DNA from: an uncultured Bacilli bacterium
GTDB taxonomy: Bacteria; Bacillota_I; Bacilli_A; RF39; UBA660
Length of the DNA stretch: 9,218 bases
Reading direction: 5' to 3'
Assembly: GCA_910578745.1 (NCBI GenBank)
Contig: CAJTSN010000011.1
Coordinates: 1-9,218, forward strand
Below, one piece after another: positions 1 through 5,443 of the stretch. The notes below the pieces were generated by a model. The model made no database searches and was not told the DNA's origin. It worked only from the letters and a program-made list of their open reading frames with translations. Each line of letters opens with the position of its first letter. Positions within the stretch are counted from its first letter, which is position 1. The translations under genes were made by a program, and so were the position numbers.

Positions 1-1
1 A

Positions 2-79
2 CCTTATATGTTTGAAACTAAATATGGTAAAGATATTTTACAAATAATGGAGAAATACAAAGGTGATAGCAATGAATAA
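2..79 (+). CDS. 3' end of an unrecognised phage gene (5' truncated by window)
   Basis: An open frame enters from the left edge and runs 25 codons to TAA at 77-79. The visible tail includes FETKYGKDILQIMEKYKG, a polar, probably helical C-terminus. The stop lies inside the start region of the next gene (ATG at 72), an 8-base overlap typical of translationally coupled phage genes. The visible part is too short to identify a family. It is accepted as coding because the frame is open to the edge and because of the overlap with the next gene. Confidence 0.55.
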   Translation, partial: PYMFETKYGKDILQIMEKYKGDSNE

Positions 80-293
80 AGAAGAAGATATTTTAAAACT
101 GTTAATATTCGCATCCAAGCAAGAATTAGTAAACATAATACTGAATTTACAATACAAACTTAATGCAGTAAAAAAACATTGTATTCAAGAAATAAGTGCC
201 AGTTCTTATCAATATAAAAAAAGACATAAGCTACAGGATCTAGTTTATAAAATGGCACATGAAAGAATTCTAAAAATATTAGATAAAGAGTGA
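72..293 (+). CDS. Small helical phage protein, unknown function
   Basis: This gene encodes a protein of 73 residues. I chose ATG at 72 because AGGTGA at 61-66 sits five bases upstream. A GTG at 63 in the same frame would add three residues but has no ribosome binding site at a suitable distance. The protein is lysine- and glutamate-rich with leucine/isoleucine heptad-like spacing (EEDILKLLIFASKQELVNII), so it is probably all-helical, with a basic second half (QYKKRHKLQ). It overlaps the upstream gene by 8 bases, and its stop overlaps the possible GTG start of the next gene. I recognise no family. It resembles the many short helical proteins of phage early regions, and no function can be assigned. 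Confidence 0.75.
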   Translation: MNKEEDILKLLIFASKQELVNIILNLQYKLNAVKKHCIQEISASSYQYKKRHKLQDLVYKMAHERILKILDKE

Positions 294-295
294 AT

Positions 296-1027
296 ATGAA
301 ATATATAGCTAGTTGTAGCTTCGGAAAAGATAGTTTAGCAATGATTATTAAAATAAAAGAGTTGAATTTACCTCTTGACGAGGTGTTCTATGTAGACATA
401 CGTTTTAACAATGAATCATATTCTGGAGAAATGCCGCTTATGAAGGAATTTATTCCTAGAGCCAAAAAAATATTAAAAGATAAATATAACATAGAGGTCA
501 AAGATGTTAAATCTAAGATCACATTTATAGATCAATTTTATAAAGTTAAACAAAAAGGCAACCACATAGGAGATAATTACGGCTTTCCGTATGTTATTGG
601 AGCATGGTGTAATTCAAGATTGAAAATAGAACCAATAAGACAATATCTTAAAAAATTTAATGAACCAGTTATTCAATACGTGGGAATAGCTTATGATGAG
701 CCAGTTAGATATAACAGATTAAATCACAATACACATATTGCCCCTCTTTATGATTTAAAAATAACCGAAAGGGAGGCGATGGAAATATGCCGAGAACATA
801 ATCTATTAAGTCCTATATATGAAACCTCTTTTAGAGGTGGTTGTTGGTTTTGTCCTAAGCAAAGTATAGGACAATTAAAAAATCTATATAGAAATTATCC
901 TGATTTGTGGAGTACTTTGAAGCAAATGGAAAAAGATAGTCATAATACATTTAAACCCAATATGACTTTATCTCAATTAGAAAAAAGATTTAAAAACGAA
1001 AAAATACAGATGTCAATATTTGATTAG
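296..1027 (+). CDS. Phosphoadenosine phosphosulfate reductase-family (PP-loop ATPase) protein
   Basis: This 243-residue protein belongs to the adenine nucleotide alpha-hydrolase fold that includes PAPS reductase, DndC and tRNA-thiolating enzymes. Near the N-terminus is the PP-loop SFGKDS (residues 8-13), which binds ATP or an adenylyl group. The motif GIAYDEPVR (about residues 130-138) is typical of the phage PAPS-reductase-like branch. Cysteines in WCNSR (about 105) and in GGCWFCPKQ (about 183 and 186) could bind an iron-sulfur cluster, as in DndC or TtcA-type enzymes. True assimilatory PAPS reductases end with a different catalytic cysteine motif, so sulfate reduction is unlikely. Sulfur transfer to nucleic acid is an inference only. 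ATG at 296 was chosen, with AAAGAG just upstream. An in-frame GTG at 290 overlapping the previous stop is an alternative. No dnd partner genes lie nearby in the window. Confidence 0.82.
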   Translation: MKYIASCSFGKDSLAMIIKIKELNLPLDEVFYVDIRFNNESYSGEMPLMKEFIPRAKKILKDKYNIEVKDVKSKITFIDQFYKVKQKGNHIGDNYGFPYVIGAWCNSRLKIEPIRQYLKKFNEPVIQYVGIAYDEPVRYNRLNHNTHIAPLYDLKITEREAMEICREHNLLSPIYETSFRGGCWFCPKQSIGQLKNLYRNYPDLWSTLKQMEKDSHNTFKPNMTLSQLEKRFKNEKIQMSIFD

Positions 1028-1072
1028 AAAGTGATAGAACTTTTCAAAAAAAATAGAAGGAGTGGAAATAAA

Positions 1073-1555
1073 ATGGCATATAGAACCTATGTAGGAACAA
1101 CAGGAAAAGACGAAATGCAAATATTAGGAAATAACGAATATTATCAACCACTAATAGATGAATTAAAAAGACAAGGATATGAGATCGAAAATGGTTGTTA
1201 TGGGATTAGTTTTGATGCTAACGATGATTTGATTAAGACAAGCATAGATGTTAAAGAAATACAACCAATCATTGATATACTAGAACAATATATTTGGGAT
1301 AAAGATAAGGAAATGAAAAATTATTTTAAAGATGTACGACATAAAGTAGATATATTTAATTTAAGACCAAATAAAAATTTTGATAAAGATTTCACAGCTA
1401 GAATGATAGATTTACAAGAAAATGGATATATATTCGCTACAGCAAATCTTGTTAATTATTTGAAAGATAATCTTGAAAGAAAATATGACAGAGAAAAGAA
1501 AAAAATAGTTTATAAAATAAAAGAAGACAAAGAAGTATGGTTTAGAGCCTACTAG
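1073..1555 (+). CDS. Hypothetical phage protein, 160 residues
   Basis: The start is ATG at 1073, preceded by a strong AAGGAG at 1057-1062. The frame is open back to a GTG at 1031, but the 14 extra codons would include the ribosome binding site, so they are excluded. The protein starts MAYRTYVGTTGKDEMQILG and has no signal peptide or membrane segment. A central acidic helix (about residues 55-80) is followed by a lysine-rich C-terminus (YDREKKKIVYKIKED). The N-terminal part, with alternating hydrophobic residues (YGISFDANDD), looks like a small alpha/beta fold. It follows the PP-loop gene in the same direction, probably in one transcript. I recognise no family. Confidence 0.75.
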   Translation: MAYRTYVGTTGKDEMQILGNNEYYQPLIDELKRQGYEIENGCYGISFDANDDLIKTSIDVKEIQPIIDILEQYIWDKDKEMKNYFKDVRHKVDIFNLRPNKNFDKDFTARMIDLQENGYIFATANLVNYLKDNLERKYDREKKKIVYKIKEDKEVWFRAY

Positions 1556-1573
1556 ATTAAGGAGTTGAAATAA

Positions 1574-1711
1574 ATGTATAAGATTTTAAATATAATAAGC
1601 ATAATACTACTATTTATGATGACAGTTGTAGCATTGATAATGAATCAGTTAGAAATAGCGTTGTTAGGCTTGGTTTTGGTTAAGATGACAGGTAGAGATA
1701 TAAAGAGGTGA
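1574..1711 (+). CDS. Small membrane protein, 45 residues
   Basis: This short gene starts at ATG 1574, nine bases after a near-ideal AAGGAG (1559-1564), and ends with TGA at 1709-1711. The product is almost entirely hydrophobic: a first membrane helix around ILNIISIILLFMMTVVALIM, a short polar turn (NQLE), a second hydrophobic stretch (IALLGLVLVKM), and a basic tail (GRDIKR). This predicts a hairpin of two membrane helices with the charged tail in the cytoplasm. The stop codon lies within the AGAGGTGA ribosome binding site of the next gene, suggesting coupled translation. Holin-like or membrane-modulating roles are possible, but the sequence shows no diagnostic motif. Confidence 0.7.
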   Translation: MYKILNIISIILLFMMTVVALIMNQLEIALLGLVLVKMTGRDIKR

Positions 1712-1715
1712 GATA

Positions 1716-2006
1716 GTGTTAAAGATAAAAGATAGTGTTGATTTAAAAGAATTAGAAAAGTATGGATTTGATAAGAGTAATCTCACAAACGAAACATATT
1801 ACACAGAAGAAACTTATAAATCCGATAATAAATACTGTCCTCAATATACATTTTCATTAATTGTTAACTGGAGGGATAGCAAAGTTAAAAATTCATTAGT
1901 TGGTGGATTCAATGCGAATGATGATGAAATCGATGAAACATTTAATTTAGATTTATTATACGATTTAATAAAAGCTGATTTAGTAGAGAAAGTAGATGAT
2001 ATTTAA
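1716..2006 (+). CDS. Hypothetical phage protein, 96 residues
   Basis: Translation likely starts at GTG 1716, with AGAGGTGA (1704-1711) four bases upstream. The next in-frame alternatives are much further in. The protein is acidic. It has a beta-rich middle (YTFSLIVNWRDSKVKNSLVG) between an N-terminal segment spaced with tyrosines and acidic residues and a helical C-terminus (LDLLYDLIKADLVEKV). There is no signal peptide, membrane segment or metal-binding motif. Its stop TAA shares one base with the ATG of the next gene (TAATG), a re-initiation arrangement. I recognise no family. The two genes are probably translated together. Confidence 0.72.
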   Translation: MLKIKDSVDLKELEKYGFDKSNLTNETYYTEETYKSDNKYCPQYTFSLIVNWRDSKVKNSLVGGFNANDDEIDETFNLDLLYDLIKADLVEKVDDI

Positions 2007-2194
2007 TGATAGCATCTGGGGACAAAGTAAAAATAGTAAAAGGAATAGCCAAATCGGACGACATATATGCAGTAGTATCAATACCTTTTAAAGTTGGGTG
2101 TTCAACAGTTGTACATATTGAAAATCTTAAAACTGGGCAAGTAAAACATGCTTATGATGTTGAATTTTTAGAGAAAGTAGATGGTGATAAATAA
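2006..2194 (+). CDS. Small SH3/KOW-like barrel protein, 62 residues
   Basis: The ATG at 2006 overlaps the previous stop by one base, so translation is presumably coupled. The protein begins MIASGDKVKIVKGIAKSD. The GDKVKIV start, followed by short beta strands (YAVVSIPF, STVVHIENL) and a closing segment with YDVEFLEKV, has the rhythm of small SH3-like or KOW-type barrels that bind nucleic acid or protein. This is a pattern judgement, not a family match. After it comes a 64-base AT-rich gap, the longest so far in the cluster, with an AATAAT/ATTATT palindrome but no convincing promoter. Confidence 0.7.
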   Translation: MIASGDKVKIVKGIAKSDDIYAVVSIPFKVGCSTVVHIENLKTGQVKHAYDVEFLEKVDGDK

Positions 2195-2258
2195 AAGATT
2201 TTTTGAATAATAAATTATTAAGATAGTGAAACATTTTATATTTTAAGGTGGGGATTAA

Positions 2259-2417
2259 ATGGATAATGAAATAATTATTAAACCTCTAACACGAGAACAA
2301 CAACTAGAATGGGAAGTACAGTTTTTAAAAGAGTTAAAAGAGGAAATAATTGGACAGCTAGAAGAAGCAGAGAAAGAGTTGGTTAAAGTTAAGAAGAAAA
2401 ACGAAGCAAAGGGGTGA
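2259..2417 (+). CDS. Small coiled-coil protein, 52 residues
   Basis: ATG at 2259 follows AAGGTGG (2245-2251) at good spacing, and the frame ends in TGA at 2415-2417. The N-terminal part includes NEIIIKPLTREQQLEWEV. The remainder (about residues 20-47) is a strongly charged helix with leucine, isoleucine and valine at heptad spacing, predicted to form a short coiled coil. The stop is embedded in the GTGA that begins the next open frame, and AAAGGGG at its very end serves as ribosome binding site for that gene. It is probably an adaptor or dimerising peptide. No function can be named. Confidence 0.65.
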   Translation: MDNEIIIKPLTREQQLEWEVQFLKELKEEIIGQLEEAEKELVKVKKKNEAKG

Positions 2418-2422
2418 CATTT

Positions 2423-2758
2423 TTGGAATGCATTAAATACATAAATGATCTTGATATTGAAATAAAAATGTTGGAAGAAGCAAAACGTGATTGCCATGAT
2501 GAAAGAGATTGGCAGAATCTAACGAGAATAATTGAATATAAAAAAAGCAAAATGCAATTGTATAAAGATAATTTATCTAAACTATCCAATTGTCAAATAG
2601 AATATAGGATTTATTTAAAAATGTTGAATGGTTTGTCTCCTACAAGAGCAGTAGAAGAAGTCGCAGGAGAAAATTATATCAGCGGAAAAGGAATAACAAG
2701 TCTTAGTCAAATATGGAATAAAAATTATAAAAAACTAAAAAAAATAATTAAATCATAG
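2423..2758 (+). CDS. Possible phage transcription regulator (sigma-like/ArpU-type C-terminal domain)
   Basis: The product has about 111 residues. I favour TTG at 2423, because AAAGGGG (2408-2414) lies eight bases upstream. GTG at 2414 overlaps that site and would add three residues. The N-terminal half is helical and charged (IKYINDLDIEIKMLEEAKRD). The C-terminal half (about residues 59-108) reads as several helices: EYRIYLKMLNGLSPTRAVEEV, then a glycine turn, then SLSQIWNKNYKKLKKII. This order resembles the DNA-binding end of small phage sigma-region-4-like or ArpU/RinA-type late regulators. It is the last protein gene before the tRNA and large-RNA locus, a plausible place for an activator. 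The regulator assignment is tentative and the gene itself is secure. Confidence 0.6.
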   Translation: MECIKYINDLDIEIKMLEEAKRDCHDERDWQNLTRIIEYKKSKMQLYKDNLSKLSNCQIEYRIYLKMLNGLSPTRAVEEVAGENYISGKGITSLSQIWNKNYKKLKKIIKS

Positions 2759-2894
2759 TGAAATCGGAGCAATCAATTTGTTACACTATAATCGTGATAG
2801 AAATATCACAATATGAGATTCTTTCTAGTAAGAGAATCGCCTCCTTTCTAAGTTAAAGGAAGTATTTAGACCTCCTTTCGTACTTCCTTAATAT
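2759..2894 (+). promoter_or_regulatory. Leader with three hairpins upstream of tRNA-Ile; weak promoter candidate
   Basis: There is no gene here. TATAAT at 2787-2792 is a perfect -10 hexamer, but the -35 position (around 2764-2769) does not resemble TTGACA, so the promoter is doubtful and read-through from the upstream cluster is possible. Three hairpins follow: GTGATA-GAAA-TATCAC at 2794-2809; an 8-bp stem at 2817-2824/2831-2838; and a 9-bp stem AAGGAAGTA/TACTTCCTT at 2856-2864/2881-2889. The loop of the third contains CCTCCTTTC (2871-2879). A longer copy, CCTCCTTTCTAAG (2840-2852), lies in the linker before it. Both match the anti-Shine-Dalgarno end of 16S rRNA. TCCTTT (2842-2847) could pair with AAAGGA (2855-2860), an alternative to the third hairpin. 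Confidence 0.45.
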
Positions 2895-2971
2895 TGGCTA
2901 ATAACTCAATTGGTAAGAGTGCTGTTCTTATAAAGCAGTGGTTCTAGGTTCAAATCCTAGTTAGCCAACCA
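2895..2971 (+). tRNA. tRNA-Ile, anticodon UAU, CCA encoded
   Basis: A complete cloverleaf is visible. The acceptor stem TGGCTAA (2895-2901) pairs with TTAGCCA (2961-2967), followed by discriminator A and an encoded CCA. The D arm is ACTC...GAGT with GG in the loop. The anticodon stem CTGTT/AGCAG carries loop CTTATAA, giving anticodon TAT. The T arm is CTAGG-TTCAAAT-CCTAG. The anticodon UAU reads the isoleucine codon AUA directly. Most bacteria instead use a CAU anticodon with lysidine, so this is a rare bacterial isoacceptor. AUA is very frequent in the surrounding genes, so the tRNA plausibly supports phage translation. The large-RNA closing stem begins at 2973, one base after the CCA. Confidence 0.95.
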
Positions 2972-2972
2972 A

Positions 2973-3642
2973 ATTAATGTTCTTTGATAATTTGTTAAGT
3001 AAAGTATATGACAGACTATAATGCAATATAGTATACATATTATCTTGTTCTTATTACCTTTGAGAGCGATTTTAAAGGGGATTGAGTACACTTGCCTGAT
3101 GACAGGAAAGTGAAGACCTACAAAGTAGGAAAAGAGATAATAGTGGTTCATTATAGAGTTTTATAAGACACAGGACTAATCGTTGACAATCATAAGACTG
3201 TTCCTAGTAGAAAAGGAATGAGAAAATTTGTTAGTAGTAATGCAATGTGGTGTTGTAGAGTGAAAGCAAAAATACCAATAAGTCAATATTGCAGTTGATA
3301 TCTAGTGATAGATGTATAAGATTAGAAACTGGTACAAGTAGCCAAAATCTGCATGATAACTGGAAGATAATTGATTAAAAATGGTTTAAAAACAAACAAA
3401 TTTTAATTTCTAAAGTTGGTGAAAGTTGTTGGTAAAGAGTCCAATGTAGTTTTAGACTTGTTGGAAATGGTGGGCTATGGACTTAAGTGATCCGTAGTTA
3501 CCTGCATTTTTGATAAGTTAGGTAATAGAGGAAATAGAGTCGCAATCTATCAGGACTATTATTTGCTAGTGGTCGAATAATAAATGGCTATAGTGAATTA
3601 GTGTGAGAAGCACTACTTAACAAATTATCAAAGAACGTTAAT
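2973..3642 (+). ncRNA. Giant structured noncoding RNA with 29-bp closing stem (ROOL-like candidate)
   Basis: This is a 670-base ORF-free element. Bases 2973-3001 pair with 3614-3642 over 29 consecutive positions with a single G-U wobble (2978/3637). The core is GTTCTTTGATAATTTG against its exact complement. Inside are many local hairpins: CACTT/AAGTG enclosing CCTG-ATGA-CAGG (3089-3112), CCTAC-AAA-GTAGG (3117-3129), AGTCCA/TGGACT (3438-3443/3478-3483), TTACCT/AGGTAA (3498-3503/3520-3525) and ATAGA/TCTAT (3534-3538/3546-3550). Stops are dense in every frame. A terminal stem closing ~0.6 kb of structured RNA directly beside phage tRNAs is the layout of ROOL RNAs, known from Firmicute phages, which assemble into multimeric RNA cages. 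GOLLD is the other candidate. I see structure and position but cannot confirm the family. The strand follows the flanking tRNAs. Confidence 0.65.
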
Positions 3643-3648
3643 AAATAG

Positions 3649-4467
3649 TGTACTACTTGTAAATGACTGATAGATTTATAAGTAGTACAGTGTCTATTAG
3701 ATCAGAGGACAAATAATTGTGATTATTGTTCCTATTAGATACTAGATACATAAATAGTCGTACAAGTTTTAACGTATTAAATTACGGTTTAGAAAGCCTT
3801 GTTAATGATGGTTGTAAAGTCAAACATCTAAAAAAACTAAGACGTAAGGTTGATGACCTTTGTATCAAATGGGAATTGGTATCCCCAGCCTAGCTTCGGC
3901 GGTCATAATTAATGTTATGATACACAAAATAGAAGACAATATTGATAGCTGATGCCATATCATCTTTATAGGTGATATAGAGATAATATAAAAGAAATCG
4001 ACCTAGTTAAGTAAGTACACAATATCAAGAACCTTCATAAATCGCGATATTTGGTAGGAAATGAGTTGTGAAATGGGGATTAAATATGCTTAACTTTATA
4101 TTATTTCTATATTGTCTATAAGGCAATAACAACTACCATCGTGGAACGTCTAACAGTGTCTAAGGGTTAGGCAAAGTCCGACTGGGTAAGGGAGGTTTCC
4201 AGTTGGTTTTAAATATGACTATTGCGACAGGGGTCATGACCTGTTTAGGTATAGAGGTAGTCGACATCCAAAAAGTTCGACGTGATAAGCTACGATAAAG
4301 GCTAAGGTTTAGGCAAGTTTTTTACTGAATATTCAACAATTGTATTCTAAGAACTTGTAAGTTTGTGTTAACGTGAAATCTAAAAACGAGCCGTGATAGT
4401 GAACTACGAGAATTCATTAAATTGTTTGTCCACTCCATGTGCGAATGCACGCAAGGTGGATTGATAT
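3649..4467 (+). ncRNA. Second giant structured noncoding RNA (GOLLD-like candidate)
   Basis: About 0.8 kb lies without any plausible gene between the first large RNA and tRNA-Leu. It opens with a 16-bp hairpin (3649-3664/3674-3689, nine-base loop). A 12-bp long-range stem joins GGACAAATAATT (3707-3718) to AATTGTTTGTCC (4420-4431) and encloses ~700 bases. Enclosed hairpins include AAGGT-TGATG-ACCTT (3846-3860) directly followed by TGTATCA/TGATACA (3861-3867/3918-3924), ATATCATC/GGTGATAT (3957-3964/3971-3978), CCGACTGG/CCAGTTGG (4178-4185/4199-4206) and ACAGG/CCTGT (4227-4231/4240-4244). GTGC-GAAT-GCAC (4439-4450) follows the closing stem. Length, complexity and tRNA adjacency fit GOLLD, an ~0.8-kb phage RNA. 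ROOL or an undescribed class is also possible. Exact ends are uncertain; the 3' end may be made by RNase P cutting before tRNA-Leu at 4468. Confidence 0.55.
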
Positions 4468-4551
4468 GTTCGTGTGATGAAATGGCAGACATGTAGCACT
4501 TAAAATGCTATGGAGAAATCCATATAGGTTCGAATCCTATCACGAACACCA
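4468..4551 (+). tRNA. tRNA-Leu, anticodon UAA, CCA encoded
   Basis: A full class II tRNA. The acceptor stem GTTCGTG (4468-4474) pairs with CACGAAC (4541-4547), followed by A and encoded CCA. The anticodon stem TAGCA/TGCTA carries loop CTTAAAA, giving anticodon TAA for codon UUA. The long variable arm TGGA-GAAA-TCCA is typical of leucine tRNAs. The T arm is ATAGG-TTCGAAT-CCTAT. UUA is a very common leucine codon in the flanking genes, so this tRNA, like tRNA-Ile(UAU), fits the phage's AT-rich codon use. It closes the noncoding locus and is followed by a terminator. Confidence 0.96.
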
Positions 4552-4568
4552 AAAATTATAAACAACGA

Positions 4569-4597
4569 AGGGAGAACTAATATAATTCTCTCTTTTT
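4569..4597 (+). terminator. Rho-independent terminator after tRNA-Leu
   Basis: GGGAGAA (4570-4576) pairs with TTCTCTC (4586-4592), with one G-U pair and an outer A-T. A nine-base loop separates the arms, and TTTTT (4593-4597) follows at once. It lies 18 bases after the tRNA and just before the next gene, so it would end the tRNA/large-RNA transcript. No clear promoter lies between it and ATG 4618, so the next cluster may depend on partial read-through. Confidence 0.75.
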
Positions 4598-4617
4598 ATA
4601 CAGAAAGAAGTGAAATA

Positions 4618-5061
4618 ATGGCAAAAGTAAAGAAAAAAGAAGAAAAATATAAAAATGTTATAGGAAATATACTAATTTATAGTGAAAAAGACATTCAATA
4701 TTTTCATGGAGTTTTGATTGGAATGAGAATACAACAAGGATATATAGATTATGAAACCTTAGAAGGACAACGCATGAAGCTACCAGACCGTACTTGTTCA
4801 ATGAGTGCAGAAATTAGAAGTTTTGCGGAATCAGAAAATATAACACTTGATGATACGACAATGAAACGGATTGCTAAATTTAATAAGGAAATCGATATTG
4901 AAAAATTAGATAAGCAAATAGAAGAAAAGAAGAAAAAAATTGATGAATTAGATAATATTTTGCAGGATAGAGAAGGTCGCATCGATAAATTAAAGAATTT
5001 CATTAAGAATATTTACGAAATCGATCTTTATAAGAGCGACGAGGATTATTGGGATGATTAA
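4618..5061 (+). CDS. Coiled-coil phage protein, unknown function
   Basis: This gene encodes 147 residues, starting at ATG 4618 after a modest GAAAGAAGTG site. The first ten residues are basic (MAKVKKKEEK). The N-terminal domain (about 15-70) has mixed alpha/beta character (GNILIYSEKDIQYFHGVL). The C-terminal half from about 90 is a long charged coiled coil (DIEKLDKQIEEKKKKIDEL) ending in an acidic tail (SDEDYWDD). The gene directly precedes and overlaps rusA by 8 bases (ATGATTAA), so the two are probably translated together, which hints at a role in phage DNA metabolism. I recognise no family. Confidence 0.75.
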   Translation: MAKVKKKEEKYKNVIGNILIYSEKDIQYFHGVLIGMRIQQGYIDYETLEGQRMKLPDRTCSMSAEIRSFAESENITLDDTTMKRIAKFNKEIDIEKLDKQIEEKKKKIDELDNILQDREGRIDKLKNFIKNIYEIDLYKSDEDYWDD

Positions 5062-5443
5062 ATTTACAATAAATATACCACCTCGAACAAAAAAGAATTC
5101 ACAACAAATTATTACAGTAAAGGGTAGACCTATAATAATACCAAGTAAATTATATAGGCAATATGAAAAAGACTGTGAACCATTTATTCCTGTATTAAGA
5201 CAGCCCAAACCATATATAAGAATCCCCGTCAATTTAAAATGTATCTACTATATGCCTACCAAGAGACGAGTTGATTTGAACAATTTACTAGAGGCTACAA
5301 CCGATATGTTAGTCCATTATGGCGTATTAGAAGATGATAATAGCAATATAGTTTATTCACATGATGGAAGCCGTGTATATGTTGATAGAGATAATCCTCG
5401 TACAGAAATTTATATAGAAAGAGTTGATGTTAATGGTGATTAA
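5054..5443 (+). CDS. rusA: RusA-family Holliday junction resolvase (endodeoxyribonuclease)
   Basis: This 129-residue protein is close to the usual RusA length of about 120. RusA dimers cut four-way DNA junctions, and in phages they resolve branched DNA before packaging. The N-terminal segment PPRTKKNSQQI (about residues 9-19) matches the family's P-x-x-K-N-S-x motif. The active-site block RRVDLNNLLEATTDML (71-86) has the expected Arg, Asp 74 and Asn, and VLEDDNSNI (91-99) supplies the second acidic pair (Asp 94/95). ATG at 5054 overlaps the previous stop. RusA genes commonly sit late in phage replication modules, just before packaging genes, which matches the helix-turn-helix protein at 6042-6737. 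Recognition rests on these motifs. Confidence 0.9.
   Translation: MIKFTINIPPRTKKNSQQIITVKGRPIIIPSKLYRQYEKDCEPFIPVLRQPKPYIRIPVNLKCIYYMPTKRRVDLNNLLEATTDMLVHYGVLEDDNSNIVYSHDGSRVYVDRDNPRTEIYIERVDVNGD

Noticed and set aside
2840..2880. CCTCCTTTC segments as ribosome binding sites for leftward genes
   Set aside because: On the minus strand both read GAAAGGAGG, but no ATG, GTG or TTG follows at usable distance with an open frame.
2957..3151. A 64-codon leftward open frame inside the first large RNA
   Set aside because: It has no ribosome binding site, crosses into the tRNA gene, and coincides with strong RNA hairpins on the other strand. It is best seen as chance.
2973..3642. The 29-bp inverted repeats as ends of a small transposable element (MITE)
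   Set aside because: No clear target duplication flanks them, the interior is rich in independent hairpins, and the position one base after a tRNA fits an RNA closing stem better. This was not ruled out by comparison with other genomes.
3649..3689. 16-bp hairpin as terminator of the first large RNA
   Set aside because: It is followed by AGTGTCTATT, without a T tract, so intrinsic termination is unlikely.
2972..4467. Group I or group II intron between the tRNAs
   Set aside because: Both tRNAs are complete and uninterrupted, no intron-type endonuclease or reverse transcriptase is present, and I could not assemble a P3-P7 core or domain V.
3649..4467. tmRNA or RNase P RNA
   Set aside because: There is no tag reading frame ending in alanine codons, no tRNA-like acceptor ending with CCA formed by its own ends, and no recognisable RNase P core sequences.
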